From BJGO01 sp964640655 (GTDB lineage: Bacteria; Bacteroidota; Bacteroidia; Chitinophagales; UBA10324), in assembly GCA_964640655.1 (NCBI GenBank), contig CAZXFT010000004.1:110630-174629 (forward strand): a DNA stretch of 64,000 bases, in the 5' to 3' direction. The notes beneath the pieces were generated by a model. It did not search any database. It had not been told where the DNA came from and saw only the letters and a list, made by a program, of their open reading frames with translations. Each line of letters opens with the position of its first letter. Within the stretch, counting starts at the first letter, position 1. Below are positions 16,560-26,489 of the stretch, piece after piece. Both the position numbers and the translations under genes were made by a program.

Positions 16560-19253
16560 ATGAGATTTTTTAAGCTTTTGATTTTCACCATTGCAATGCT
16601 TTCAATTGATTGTGTTTATGCAAGTACTTATTATATCAGTAACAATGGAAACGACACTAACGATGGACTGACAACACTTACCCCATTTCAGTCATTAATG
16701 CACTTGAGTACTGTAATTTTTGTGCCCGGCGATTCTATTTTATTTGAAGCAGGGCATCAATTCAATGGCTCATTTCAGGTGGCAATGAATACCTCGCTTA
16801 TCAAGAAGCTTTATTTTGGTATTTACAATGGAACACAAAAAGCAGTTATTAGTGGTGGAATAGTACCATCTAACTGGAGTGTAAGTGGGGGAATCGCAAG
16901 CACCTTAGTTTCTGATGAAGTCCATTCAGTTTTTGTAAATAATCAGCGGCAGATATCTGCTCGATTTCCGGACACAGGCTATTTACCCATCACAACCGTT
17001 TTTGGTACTAACGGGTTCAGCTCTACGGCACTTACAGAAGCCAGTTCATACTGGAATGGAGCCTCTGTTCATCTGCGCTCAACCCCCAATCAATTTGAAA
17101 CTTCACCAATAGCAGTTTATGATAATGGTAGTATTGCTTATGCATCATCAATCAATTATACACCTGCAGTCGGAAACGGATTTTACATTGATAGTTCTAT
17201 ACAGGCACTCAATTCTTCTAAAGAGTGGTTCTTTGAATCGGGTAATAGTACTTTACATTTTATTCCACAGAACATATCCGATCTTAACAATGGTGTTGTT
17301 GCAGTTGTTGATGATTTTGGTATTCAGTTTATGTCAGCTTGTGACAGCATAACAATTGAAAATATTGAATTCACATATCAGGCAAAGAGTTCAATTTATT
17401 TTACTTCGTCTGTGAGTAATACTAAGATTCATAACTGTGCTTTCAGTTTTGGAAACGATGCTGCAATTAAATCAGATGGTGTAGCCACCAAAGTTGAGAT
17501 CGCATTTAACGACATCAACGATTTTTTAACAAACGGAATTCATTTGTTTCAGATGTGGTATTCGAACATTCATCATAACCAGATCAATAACATTGGTTTA
17601 ATTGCCGGGCAAGGCAGAAATGGTTACTATCAATATACACCGGTATTTTCCGGCTTTACTGCATATTGTGACCTGACTGATAATGTGATTCAAAGCTTTG
17701 GAAACAGCGCATTTAAAACAGATGGGCCCTATAATAATTACCGCCGCAACTACATAAAGGATGGTCTACAATGTCTTTCTTCTTCTGGTGCTTTGAATTT
17801 TTATGGTGAAATATGCAAGTTCCTTAACATTGAAGATAATATTATCTTGAACATACCGGGAAATCAGGATGCACTTGCACAAAAGGACCAATTGGTGTGT
17901 GGTATTTTAATGAATGGATTTTGCCATAATAATTCTATTAGGCACAATACTATCGCTCATTGTGGCAGTTACGGACTTTGGATTACAACAGGCAATTATG
18001 AACATAACATATCAAACAACTTGATGTATAATAATGGCATTGCACAGCTATCATTGAACGACTTTTATGGTACACCGGGTTCTAATCAAAACCACAGTAT
18101 CAGGCAAAATATTTTCTACAACCTGTCTGACAAGCAGGCTTGTATGGAGTACGAAACATTCAACTTTGAAAACATCTATTCAGAGACTGACAGCAATTAT
18201 TTCTGCAATCCATACAATTATATTGCTGTTAGAGAAAAGTTTGTTCTTGAAGAACCGGCGCTGATAGAATATAGATTCCCTGATTGGAAAAAGTTAACAT
18301 TAAACGACTCAAACTCTGTGGCTTCTCGTTTAGTATTGAATCATTACGAAGTTGAAAATGAATTAGAACCGGAACTTATTACTAATGGCAACTTTACCAA
18401 TAACTTTGACGATTGGCAGTTATTTTCTGAAGATGGCACGCAAATGCTGCTTGACAATGAAATTGGGATGGATGGTGGTTGTATGAAACTGGTTGTTGAT
18501 GACACGTCATTATTATTTGCTCAGTTTAATTCAAAACCTTTTGTTATACAATCGAATCAGTATTATCGATTACGATATAGTGTTTTTGGAAACAATACGT
18601 CATATATGCGCAGTTCTGTTTATCAGAATAGTGGGGATTATTTGCCGGTTGGTTTAGATCGATATATTACATACAATAACACACGCACCGAACGTGAGTT
18701 AATTTTTAAATCCAATGAGGAATGTCCATCGTGCGCTGTTCGATTTGCAATTTTTCAGGGAGACAGTTTATTAGTAATGGACAACATATCCTTGAAAAAG
18801 ATTTCAGTCACCGCATTAGACTCCACCAAAACTAATAGGCTTATAGTCAACTATAGCTCTCAACCACTTGTGGTTAATCTACACGACACTATTTTTCTTG
18901 ATTTAGATGGTAATTCTGTGTCAGGCACATACACCTTGCCTCCTTATGGTTCTTATGTGCTTGTACCTCAACAAGTAGTTTATAACAAGATTGAAAGATT
19001 GAACACGGTTTCTAATTCGATCAGTATCTTCCCAAATCCTGCTCATGAATTTATTTTTCTTTTACAGGATAACATATTGAATAGCGCTTCAACAATCGAA
19101 ATTGTAAATGCGAATGGCCAGATAGTAAAAACATTATCGACTACCTTATCAACGGCTCAAAGAATAGAAATTTCAGATATTCCGGAAGGATTTTTTATTT
19201 TACGAGTTATTAATGAAGGCGGTGTAGTCACTACACGATTCATTAAAATGTAG
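16560..19253 (+). CDS. Secreted parallel beta-helix protein with T9SS type A sorting domain
   Basis: The ATG at 16560 (897 residues) is chosen because it opens with a signal peptide, MRFFKLLIFTIAMLSIDCVYA; upstream starts would bury it. Residues about 20-60 show YYISNNGNDTNDGLT, typical of pectate-lyase-like or DUF1565 beta-helix proteins. Asparagine-rich helix turns follow to about 560. Residues about 600-770 resemble a carbohydrate-binding jelly roll (ELITNGNFTNNFDDW). The last 75 residues are a T9SS type A tail starting SISIFPNPAHEF. Probably a surface or secreted polysaccharide-acting protein, though no catalytic residues were identified. Confidence 0.85.
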   Translation: MRFFKLLIFTIAMLSIDCVYASTYYISNNGNDTNDGLTTLTPFQSLMHLSTVIFVPGDSILFEAGHQFNGSFQVAMNTSLIKKLYFGIYNGTQKAVISGGIVPSNWSVSGGIASTLVSDEVHSVFVNNQRQISARFPDTGYLPITTVFGTNGFSSTALTEASSYWNGASVHLRSTPNQFETSPIAVYDNGSIAYASSINYTPAVGNGFYIDSSIQALNSSKEWFFESGNSTLHFIPQNISDLNNGVVAVVDDFGIQFMSACDSITIENIEFTYQAKSSIYFTSSVSNTKIHNCAFSFGNDAAIKSDGVATKVEIAFNDINDFLTNGIHLFQMWYSNIHHNQINNIGLIAGQGRNGYYQYTPVFSGFTAYCDLTDNVIQSFGNSAFKTDGPYNNYRRNYIKDGLQCLSSSGALNFYGEICKFLNIEDNIILNIPGNQDALAQKDQLVCGILMNGFCHNNSIRHNTIAHCGSYGLWITTGNYEHNISNNLMYNNGIAQLSLNDFYGTPGSNQNHSIRQNIFYNLSDKQACMEYETFNFENIYSETDSNYFCNPYNYIAVREKFVLEEPALIEYRFPDWKKLTLNDSNSVASRLVLNHYEVENELEPELITNGNFTNNFDDWQLFSEDGTQMLLDNEIGMDGGCMKLVVDDTSLLFAQFNSKPFVIQSNQYYRLRYSVFGNNTSYMRSSVYQNSGDYLPVGLDRYITYNNTRTERELIFKSNEECPSCAVRFAIFQGDSLLVMDNISLKKISVTALDSTKTNRLIVNYSSQPLVVNLHDTIFLDLDGNSVSGTYTLPPYGSYVLVPQQVVYNKIERLNTVSNSISIFPNPAHEFIFLLQDNILNSASTIEIVNANGQIVKTLSTTLSTAQRIEISDIPEGFFILRVINEGGVVTTRFIKM

Positions 19254-19302
19254 TGCAGCTTTTTTTGCTCTAATTTTATACACTGAAACCGTTTATAAGG
19301 CA

Positions 19303-21552
19303 ATGTCAACGCAGTACCCAAAGAATATTACTGATACCGAGCGAAAAGCATTACTAAAAGAATATAGAAATCTATTGACATTACTGCGTCCGCAAATGCT
19401 AAAAGCAGACCGTAAATACATCAGACAAGCATTCGAAATGGCTATGGATGCACATAAAGAGATGAGAAGAAAGTCTGGTGAACCATACATTTTTCATCCA
19501 TTGGCAGTAGCACAGATTGTGGCAGGAGAAATTGGTCTGGGGCCGCTCGCTGTTGTTTGTGCTTTATTACATGATGTGGTCGAGGACACGGAATATACTC
19601 TAGATGATATTGAAATAGACTTTGGCAAGAAAGCTGCCGAAATTATTGATGGACTGACTAAGATGTCTGTTCTTCTTGATTCACAGGGATATATTCAGGC
19701 AGAAAATGTACGTAAAGTACTTCTCACACTGGCTAAAGATGTTCGTGTTATTCTGATAAAACTTGCAGACCGCTTGCACAATATGCGCACCATGGATTCT
19801 ATGGCACGCAATAAGCAGATTAAAATTGCCGGTGAAACTTTATACTTATATGTACCACTTGCACACCGTTTGGGATTATATAACATAAAGTCGGAGTTGG
19901 AAGACCTGGCAATGAAATACACCGAGCCAAAGATTTTTAAACAGATTGCAACGAAGTTAGCGGAGTCGAAGAAGGAGAGGAACAAGTATATAAACGAGTT
20001 CATTAAACCAATTAAGGAAGAGTTAACCAAGTCTGGATTTACGTTTGAAATTTATGGAAGACCAAAGTCTATTTCGTCAATTTGGAGAAAGATAAAAGAG
20101 AAAAGCATCACCTTCGAGGAAGTCTATGACAAGTTTGCAATCAGAATACTAATAGACACTCCTGAGAACGAAGAAAAAGCAACTTGTTGGCAGGTATATT
20201 CAGTTGTAGCTGATAAATACCGTCCTAATCCGGAGCGGTTACGTGATTGGATAAGTGCACCCAAAGCAAATGGTTATGAGGCATTACATACAACTGTTAT
20301 GGGTCAACATGGGAAATGGGTTGAGGTACAGATACGTTCTAAACGAATGAATGAGGTTGCTGAAAAAGGATATGCCGCTCATTGGAAATACAAGGAGAAA
20401 TCCAATTCAAATTCACATCAGGAAAATGAATCTGTTGTAGAGGACTGGTTAAGAAGAGTGAGAGAATTGCTTGAAAACCCGGAGACCAATACACTAGACT
20501 TTATTGATGATTTCAAAATCAACCTTCTCTCTGAAGAGATTTATGTTTTCACACCAAAAGGAGATATAAAAGTATTACCCATTAAGAGCAGTGTGCTTGA
20601 CTTTGCATTTAATATTCACTCCGATTTGGGTTACCGTTGTATTGGCGCTAAAGTCAATCATAGAATAGAACCTATCAGTTACTTGCTCAAAAATGGTGAT
20701 CAGATAGAAATTCTCACGTCAAAAAAACAAAAGCCTACTGAAGAGTGGTTGAAATACGCAGTATCAACCAAGGCACGTACAAAAATTAAAGATGTACTAC
20801 GCGAAGATCGCCGCCGCATTATCAACATTGGAAAGCAAAACCTTGAAGGTGTATTTCGTGAATATAAAATTGCGGTGCAAACTCCTAATCTGAACAAGAT
20901 TGTTTCCTTTTATAACCTTTCCTCAATTGAAGAATTGTATTACAGTGTAGGACTTGGTAATTTCAAATATGAAGATTTCGATCAGTTCGTTAGAGTAGGT
21001 GATACCATTGAATTAAAAGACAGCACTAAACAACATTCAGAGAATGTCGAGTTGACTATTAAAAACAAATTGGCTCACCAGTCAAACCTCTTCATGTTTG
21101 ACGACATCAGTAACAGAGTTGATTATAACTTGGCTGAGTGTTGTAAACCTATAGCCGGCGACGAAGTGTTTGGGTACGTTAACAAAAACAATATTGTAGA
21201 AATTCACCGTACCAATTGTCCTCAGGCCATCAGCGCTATTTCTAAGTTTGGTTACAAAACCCTGCGTACAAAATGGAATCGCCAACATCAGATTGCCTTC
21301 CTGACGGGTTTGAAAATAAACGGAATTGATGATGTGGGGGTGATGTTTAAGATAACAACAATTATTTCAGGAGAGTTAAAGATTAATATGCAATCCATAA
21401 CTATTGAAACTGACGATGGCTTATTTGAAGGCATCATTAAGGTTTATGTACGCGACACGGAGCAATTAACTCTTCTGGTGGACAGACTCAAAGCACTTGA
21501 AGGAATACTTTCCGTTACACAATTAGAAGAATCAGTTTCTCAATCCGCTTAA
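19303..21552 (+). CDS. Bifunctional (p)ppGpp synthetase/hydrolase (RSH)
   Basis: A 749-residue RelA/SpoT homologue that makes and degrades the stringent-response alarmone. The hydrolase domain is intact, with His65 (FHPLAVA), His90-Asp91 (LLHDVVEDT) and KLADRLHNMRT. The synthetase part contains GRPKSISSIWRKI and KFAIRILID. TGS (EEIYVFTPKGDIKVLP, about 410-470) and a C-terminal ACT domain follow. It appears to be the only long RSH gene in view. The fur-like gene starts seven bases after its stop, suggesting cotranscription. Confidence 0.94.
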   Translation: MSTQYPKNITDTERKALLKEYRNLLTLLRPQMLKADRKYIRQAFEMAMDAHKEMRRKSGEPYIFHPLAVAQIVAGEIGLGPLAVVCALLHDVVEDTEYTLDDIEIDFGKKAAEIIDGLTKMSVLLDSQGYIQAENVRKVLLTLAKDVRVILIKLADRLHNMRTMDSMARNKQIKIAGETLYLYVPLAHRLGLYNIKSELEDLAMKYTEPKIFKQIATKLAESKKERNKYINEFIKPIKEELTKSGFTFEIYGRPKSISSIWRKIKEKSITFEEVYDKFAIRILIDTPENEEKATCWQVYSVVADKYRPNPERLRDWISAPKANGYEALHTTVMGQHGKWVEVQIRSKRMNEVAEKGYAAHWKYKEKSNSNSHQENESVVEDWLRRVRELLENPETNTLDFIDDFKINLLSEEIYVFTPKGDIKVLPIKSSVLDFAFNIHSDLGYRCIGAKVNHRIEPISYLLKNGDQIEILTSKKQKPTEEWLKYAVSTKARTKIKDVLREDRRRIINIGKQNLEGVFREYKIAVQTPNLNKIVSFYNLSSIEELYYSVGLGNFKYEDFDQFVRVGDTIELKDSTKQHSENVELTIKNKLAHQSNLFMFDDISNRVDYNLAECCKPIAGDEVFGYVNKNNIVEIHRTNCPQAISAISKFGYKTLRTKWNRQHQIAFLTGLKINGIDDVGVMFKITTIISGELKINMQSITIETDDGLFEGIIKVYVRDTEQLTLLVDRLKALEGILSVTQLEESVSQSA

Positions 21553-21559
21553 TAAAAAT

Positions 21560-22021
21560 ATGACAAAGTCAGAGATAAAGACACAGGTTAAGAATCGTTT
21601 AATTGAATATTTAGAAAAGAACGGATTTAGAAAAACTCCGGAGAGATTTGCGATTCTGGATGAAATTTATTCACGTACCGACCATTTTGATGCAGAGGCC
21701 TTGTTTGAGGAAATGAAAAAGAAGAATTATCCCATTAGTCGTGCTACCATATATAACACATTGGACGTCTTACAAGAATGTGATCTGATTAAGAAGCACC
21801 ACTTTGGAAACAACCTGTCGCTATACGAGAAGTCATATGCCTATAAACAACACGACCACATCATCTGCAGTGAATGCGAAAAGGTGGTAGAATTCTGCGA
21901 CCCGAGAATTCATCAAATTAATACCATGATGAGTGATTTGCTCAAATTCAGAATCGTTTCACATGAGTTGGTGCTGTATGGTATTTGCTCTGCCTGTCAG
22001 TTAAAGGCTAAAAATAAATAA
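21560..22021 (+). CDS. Fur-family metalloregulator
   Basis: A 153-residue winged-helix repressor. The DNA-binding half has RKTPERFAILDEIYS and ISRATIYNTLDVL. The structural zinc site is complete, with Cys103 and Cys106 (CSECEK) and Cys143 and Cys146 (CSACQ). The regulatory site includes His98 and His100 (KQHDHIICSE). Whether it senses iron, zinc, manganese or peroxide cannot be decided from sequence. It lies seven bases after the RSH gene. Confidence 0.9.
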   Translation: MTKSEIKTQVKNRLIEYLEKNGFRKTPERFAILDEIYSRTDHFDAEALFEEMKKKNYPISRATIYNTLDVLQECDLIKKHHFGNNLSLYEKSYAYKQHDHIICSECEKVVEFCDPRIHQINTMMSDLLKFRIVSHELVLYGICSACQLKAKNK

Positions 22022-22041
22022 ATTACCAACCCACATAACCA

Positions 22042-22079
22042 TTTGAACGTATAAGATACCGTTCAAACCATTATATTTG
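22042..22079 (+). promoter_or_regulatory. Inverted repeat and -7 element upstream of the T9SS type B protein
   Basis: Eight-base arms TTTGAACG (22042-22049) and CGTTCAAA (22060-22067) flank a 10-base spacer. Four bases later comes TATATTTG (22072-22079), an exact TAnnTTTG match, 27 bases before the ATG at 22107. The repeat sits where the -33 region should be and is not followed by a T-run, so it looks more like a protein-binding site than a terminator of the fur-like gene. Confidence 0.5.
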
Positions 22080-22106
22080 GAATCCCATAAAATTACCATT
22101 GATTTA

Positions 22107-24254
22107 ATGCAACGTTATTTAGCCCTCATTTTGCTTTTTGTTGTTTTTTCAAAAAGTTCTTTTTCTCAATTAACTATATTACAAAACGATACATCATATT
22201 GTCAGCCGCAACCACTGACATTTAATGTTAGCCTTGATACATCATTGTTAGCCATCGGGTTAATCATTGAAGACGATACATACAGTGATGTTGTTGATTT
22301 AGGGTTCGATTTTGAGTTTTATGGTAATACATACAATCAGTGTATACTCTCCACAAATAATTATATATGTTTTGATGCTTCATTAGCATCTGCATATAGC
22401 CCCTGGCCTATTAATACTGCTATTCCAAGTACTGCTGATGGAAGTCCAAAGAACTCCATATTTGGTCCCTGGCATGATACGGATCCTTCTGCAGGAACAA
22501 TGGGAACCATGAGTTATAAAACCATTGGCACTGCACCTAACCGTAAGTTCGTGTATAGCCTATGTGAAGTTCCAATGTATCAAACAGCCTGTAACTCATT
22601 ATTATATAGTGGGCAAATTGTTATTTATGAAGGATCGAATAGGATAGAAACACATATAGCCAACAAGCCTTTGTGCGATACCTGGAACACGGGACAGGCT
22701 ATTCATGGACTACATAACTCTGACGGAACGGTCGCTCATGTCGTACCCGGTAGAAATTATCCAAGTAACTGGACTACTACTGACGAAGGATATGAATTTG
22801 TACCCGATGGTAGCGGTGGTTATACCATTAACCAAATACCCTACAATCCAAACTTGATTTATTCCGGAGGCTCAGTATTTTGGTTCGAGAATAATGTTCT
22901 AATAGGTTCTGGCACAACGTTAAACATTCCCAATCCTAGTGTTGGAGTACATCAATATATTGCTAAACTTGAAGGCTGCTATGGTACCAGCGGAGCCGAT
23001 ACAATTACCATTACTATTGGTGCAACCAATGCCACATACGCTCAATTGAATTTAGAGTGTCCGGAAGCTACAAACGGATTTGCTGCAGTTAACTTTTCAG
23101 GTAATCAAGCATACGACCTAGTATGGACTGATGCCAACGGAACGACTTTACAAAGTATTAACGGTCTTGTTGGAAATGATACCCTTTTCAGTGTAAGTGC
23201 AGGTACATACAATCTACAAATTACTGATGATGTTGGATGCGTAACCAATCAAACATATAACATTACTGCGGGCACTTACATCGCTTCGTTTGACTACAAT
23301 CCACAGGTAATTTGTAAAGACCAGCAGGTAAACTTTAACAATACATCCAACGAAGTTATCACTTCATTGAATTGGACCTTTGGTGATGGCTCACAGTCAA
23401 CATCCTCAACTACCAGCCACTCCTATAGTACTGCAGGCAATTTTGCTGTTACTTTAACCATACAAAATTCTGAGAATGGTTGTTCTGCATCAGTATCTCA
23501 GGAACTTATTATTAACGAGTTAGCAAAGGCAAATTTTTCTGTTCAGTCAAATTTCTGTCAGGCCGATCCGGTATTTTTTACAGATTTATCTACACCTAAT
23601 CCAGTTCAGTGGACCTGGTATATTTCTGACCTCGATACTTTCGATTATCAGAACCCCGGTTATGGTTTTGGTTTACCCGGTGATTATGTAATTACATTAA
23701 CAGTAGTTGACAGTCTTTGTGGTACTGATACCAAGAAAGATACCATTACAATAATACCTTATCCAATAGTTAATATTGTTGCAGATGAATTAGTATGTGC
23801 TAATCAACCGATAACATTCGATGCAGGAAATCCCGGGTACACCTTTTTGTGGTCAACAGGAAACACAACTCAGTTTTTTACTACATCATTTGAAGCTACA
23901 ACCGATGTTTGGGTAATAGTAAATAATCAAGGTTGTATTGATGGTGACACTATTACCATCACAATCAATTGTGATGTTACCATGCCAACAGGCTTTACGC
24001 CAAATACGGATGGTAAAAACGACAAGTTTCGACCACGTGGTCGAAATGTCAACAGCTATGATTTATTCGTTTACAATCGTTGGGGTAATCTTATTTACAG
24101 CGTTACCGGTGCTGCCGGAGATTTAGACAATGGCTGGGATGGAACTATTAAAGGACAGCCTGCTGAAGTAGGTACTTATGTTTATTACCTCAAATCATAC
24201 ATGATCAATGATTTTATTGTTGAAAAACAAGGTAACGTGACCCTACTTCGTTAA
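22107..24254 (+). CDS. Secreted PKD-domain protein with gliding-type (T9SS type B) C-terminal domain
   Basis: 715 residues from the ATG at 22107; the upstream TTG in frame overlaps the -7 box and was rejected. A signal peptide (MQRYLALILLFVVFSKSSFSQ) is followed by a jelly-roll-like region to about 250, then Ig/PKD-like repeats, the clearest being WTFGDGSQSTSSTTSHSYS. The last 90 residues are the CHU_C/gliding-motility-associated domain (PTGFTPNTDGKNDKFRPRG, then YNRWGNLIY and WDGTIKG), which directs T9SS export and surface attachment. Likely an adhesin or structural surface protein. Confidence 0.9.
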   Translation: MQRYLALILLFVVFSKSSFSQLTILQNDTSYCQPQPLTFNVSLDTSLLAIGLIIEDDTYSDVVDLGFDFEFYGNTYNQCILSTNNYICFDASLASAYSPWPINTAIPSTADGSPKNSIFGPWHDTDPSAGTMGTMSYKTIGTAPNRKFVYSLCEVPMYQTACNSLLYSGQIVIYEGSNRIETHIANKPLCDTWNTGQAIHGLHNSDGTVAHVVPGRNYPSNWTTTDEGYEFVPDGSGGYTINQIPYNPNLIYSGGSVFWFENNVLIGSGTTLNIPNPSVGVHQYIAKLEGCYGTSGADTITITIGATNATYAQLNLECPEATNGFAAVNFSGNQAYDLVWTDANGTTLQSINGLVGNDTLFSVSAGTYNLQITDDVGCVTNQTYNITAGTYIASFDYNPQVICKDQQVNFNNTSNEVITSLNWTFGDGSQSTSSTTSHSYSTAGNFAVTLTIQNSENGCSASVSQELIINELAKANFSVQSNFCQADPVFFTDLSTPNPVQWTWYISDLDTFDYQNPGYGFGLPGDYVITLTVVDSLCGTDTKKDTITIIPYPIVNIVADELVCANQPITFDAGNPGYTFLWSTGNTTQFFTTSFEATTDVWVIVNNQGCIDGDTITITINCDVTMPTGFTPNTDGKNDKFRPRGRNVNSYDLFVYNRWGNLIYSVTGAAGDLDNGWDGTIKGQPAEVGTYVYYLKSYMINDFIVEKQGNVTLLR

Positions 24255-24266
24255 TATGTACCGATA

Positions 24267-25319
24267 CTATTTTTTAGTACCTGTCATATTAAATCCCCAC
24301 ATATTATCATCAGTTACTTTAATGTCGTGGTAATTTCTTTTCAGATACCACACTTCAACTTCAGCTTTGCTATGTTCCCATCTGAACTGTGGTGAGAACC
24401 AATCCAAAATATCTATCATCATCTCTCTGGTGTTTTGCTTGTTGCCCTTTGCTCGCTTAATGATATAGCTTACCGGAAGCAGAGTGAGGTAGTATAAATA
24501 ATATTGAAGCCGTACCGGCAGTTTGGAACTGATATTCCTAACTCTGTTAAAAAGATTATGAATAAAATCTTTGCGTGGCTGATACGACCAGGTACTTAAT
24601 TTTCCACCGGGTTTAACAGCAGTTTCTATGCAACTCAGAGAGAGTTCCGTACTGCGTGTAGCAATTAAGACTCCGCTACTATGAACTATGTCAAATGCTT
24701 CGAAGGGTACAGGTGGAAATTGTACATCACCCTGAATAAACAATACATTTTTTGAACTATTCAATTGATGTGCGCGCAGAATGCTCAGACTGAAATCCAT
24801 ACCTACATTTTTTACTCCTGCGTCGGCAAGCATCAGGTTGAGTTTACCATTACCACAGCCAGCATCAAATAGAAATTTACCTCTTACAGATTCTGCCGAT
24901 TCATCCGTTTCTTTAAGTAAGCGATGCATCATGCCAGTAGCATCCAGATCCCAAGTCTTGTCTGTTTCATAGTTATATAATGCCCATTCCTGCGAAAAAC
25001 TTTGCTTGGTGTGCTTATTGTTTTTGATCACCTGATTCAGAAATAGTCCATAGCGGCTCTGAATTCTATTCATTCGCTCATTATAATCTAAAACATGTTT
25101 CTCTAAAAAATCTTTGTAGTCCACGCAGGCCTCAACAATGAGTCTCGGAATACCGTCAATGATAGGATAAAACCAATCACCCCCACCATAAAGTACTGCA
25201 TTATTAATAAGTGAGCACTTTTCACTATCAAGTACTTTTTCGATTGTATCGATAAGGGTGCATTTTAGTTCCTTCCGTGTTACCGGACAGCGCAACCAAC
25301 TCAATTGTTCCATTAACAT
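24267..25319 (-). CDS. Trm112-like plus class I methyltransferase protein
   Basis: A 350-residue cytoplasmic protein. Residues 1-60 resemble a Trm112p-like module (LSWLRCPVTRKELKC then YPIIDGIPRLI), with only part of the usual zinc cysteines. Residues about 140-250 are a SAM-binding domain with FLFDAGCGNGKLNLMLAD and GMDFS. Proteins of this plan often methylate small molecules or glycans, but no substrate can be named. It diverges from ychF, and its start codon lies directly at one arm of an inverted repeat. Confidence 0.8.
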   Translation of the reverse strand: MLMEQLSWLRCPVTRKELKCTLIDTIEKVLDSEKCSLINNAVLYGGGDWFYPIIDGIPRLIVEACVDYKDFLEKHVLDYNERMNRIQSRYGLFLNQVIKNNKHTKQSFSQEWALYNYETDKTWDLDATGMMHRLLKETDESAESVRGKFLFDAGCGNGKLNLMLADAGVKNVGMDFSLSILRAHQLNSSKNVLFIQGDVQFPPVPFEAFDIVHSSGVLIATRSTELSLSCIETAVKPGGKLSTWSYQPRKDFIHNLFNRVRNISSKLPVRLQYYLYYLTLLPVSYIIKRAKGNKQNTREMMIDILDWFSPQFRWEHSKAEVEVWYLKRNYHDIKVTDDNMWGFNMTGTKK

Positions 25320-25375
25320 GCGCGCAAAGTAAAGGATAGAATCTAATTCCGATGTGCCGACTTATATTTGCGCGC
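25320..25375. promoter_or_regulatory. Divergent promoter region with 9-bp inverted repeat
   Basis: GCGCGCAAA at 25320-25328 and TTTGCGCGC at 25367-25375 form a perfect inverted repeat with a 38-base spacer. The right arm overlaps the ychF -7 element TATATTTG (25363-25370). The left arm abuts the start codon of the divergent methyltransferase, where the minus strand reads TACTTTG, one base short of the consensus. The arms may mark two facing promoters with a shared start-region sequence. Confidence 0.45.
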
Positions 25376-25391
25376 TTTAATTATAAAATAA

Positions 25392-26489
25392 ATGGCATTA
25401 CAGTGTGGTATTGTTGGTCTTCCAAACGTTGGCAAATCAACCCTTTTCAACGCATTATCTAACGCAAAGGCCCAGGCGGCCAACTTTCCTTTTTGCACAA
25501 TAGAACCAAACGTAGGCACTATTACTGTTCCAGACGAACGACTCAATGAACTCTCCCGATTGGTAAATCCGCAACGTGTTGTTCCTACTACAATTGAGAT
25601 CGTTGATATTGCGGGTTTGGTTAAAGGTGCCAGTAAGGGTGAAGGACTCGGTAATCAGTTTTTAGGTAACATTAGAAATGTTGATGCGATTATTCATGTC
25701 GTGCGTTGTTTTGATAATGATAATGTCATTCACGTGGATGGTTCTGTGAATCCTGTGCGCGATAAAGAAATCATCGACACCGAACTGCAATTGAAAGATT
25801 TGGAGTCTGTAGAAAAGAAAATGGCCAAGACCGAACGCAGCGCAAAGAGTGGCGACAAAGATGCCAAGCGTTGTCTTGAAGTGTTGCAGATTTACAAGGC
25901 GCATTTAGAAAGTGGACAGAGTGCACGCTCGGCACAGGTTGCAGAAGAAGACAAGAAACATATTGCCGATATTTTTCTGCTAACACTAAAACCGGTGATG
26001 TATGTATGTAATGTAGAGGAGGGTAGTGTACTTACCGGAAACAAACATACCGAGGCACTAAAAGCCGCTGTTGCCGGAGAAAATGCAGAGATATTAATCA
26101 TTTCGGCTGCCATAGAAGCCGACATCGCGCAACTTGAATCATTTGAAGACAGAACTGCTTTCTTACAGGATTTAGGTTTGAGTGAATCCGGAGTGGCGAG
26201 ATTAATAAAAGGGGCTTATCAGTTACTGAATCTTCAAACCTACCTAACTGCCGGTGTACAGGAAGTTCGTGCCTGGACTATCACAAAAGGAATGACTGCT
26301 CCACAAGCTGCAGGAGTTATTCACTCTGATTTTGAAAAAGGGTTTATTCGTGCCGAAGTAATCGGTTATAATGACTTTATCACCTTAGGTTCAGAAGCTG
26401 CTTGTCGCGCAGCCGGAAAACTTCGTTTGGAAGGTAAAGAATACATCGTTAAAGACGGAGATGTGATGCACTTTCTGTTTAATGTTTAG
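25392..26489 (+). CDS. ychF: Redox-regulated ATPase YchF
   Basis: A 365-residue Obg-family P-loop protein that hydrolyses ATP in preference to GTP and associates with ribosomes. The Walker A motif is GLPNVGKSTLFN at the N-terminus and G3 is DIAGLVKGASKGEGLGNQFL. The variant NxxE-like G4 region is YVCNVEEG. The C-terminal TGS domain carries the usual RAWTITKGMTAPQAAGVIHSDFEKGFIRAEV-type sequence. Full length. Its 3' end overlaps the convergent methyltransferase gene by 11 bases. Confidence 0.96.
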   Translation: MALQCGIVGLPNVGKSTLFNALSNAKAQAANFPFCTIEPNVGTITVPDERLNELSRLVNPQRVVPTTIEIVDIAGLVKGASKGEGLGNQFLGNIRNVDAIIHVVRCFDNDNVIHVDGSVNPVRDKEIIDTELQLKDLESVEKKMAKTERSAKSGDKDAKRCLEVLQIYKAHLESGQSARSAQVAEEDKKHIADIFLLTLKPVMYVCNVEEGSVLTGNKHTEALKAAVAGENAEILIISAAIEADIAQLESFEDRTAFLQDLGLSESGVARLIKGAYQLLNLQTYLTAGVQEVRAWTITKGMTAPQAAGVIHSDFEKGFIRAEVIGYNDFITLGSEAACRAAGKLRLEGKEYIVKDGDVMHFLFNV

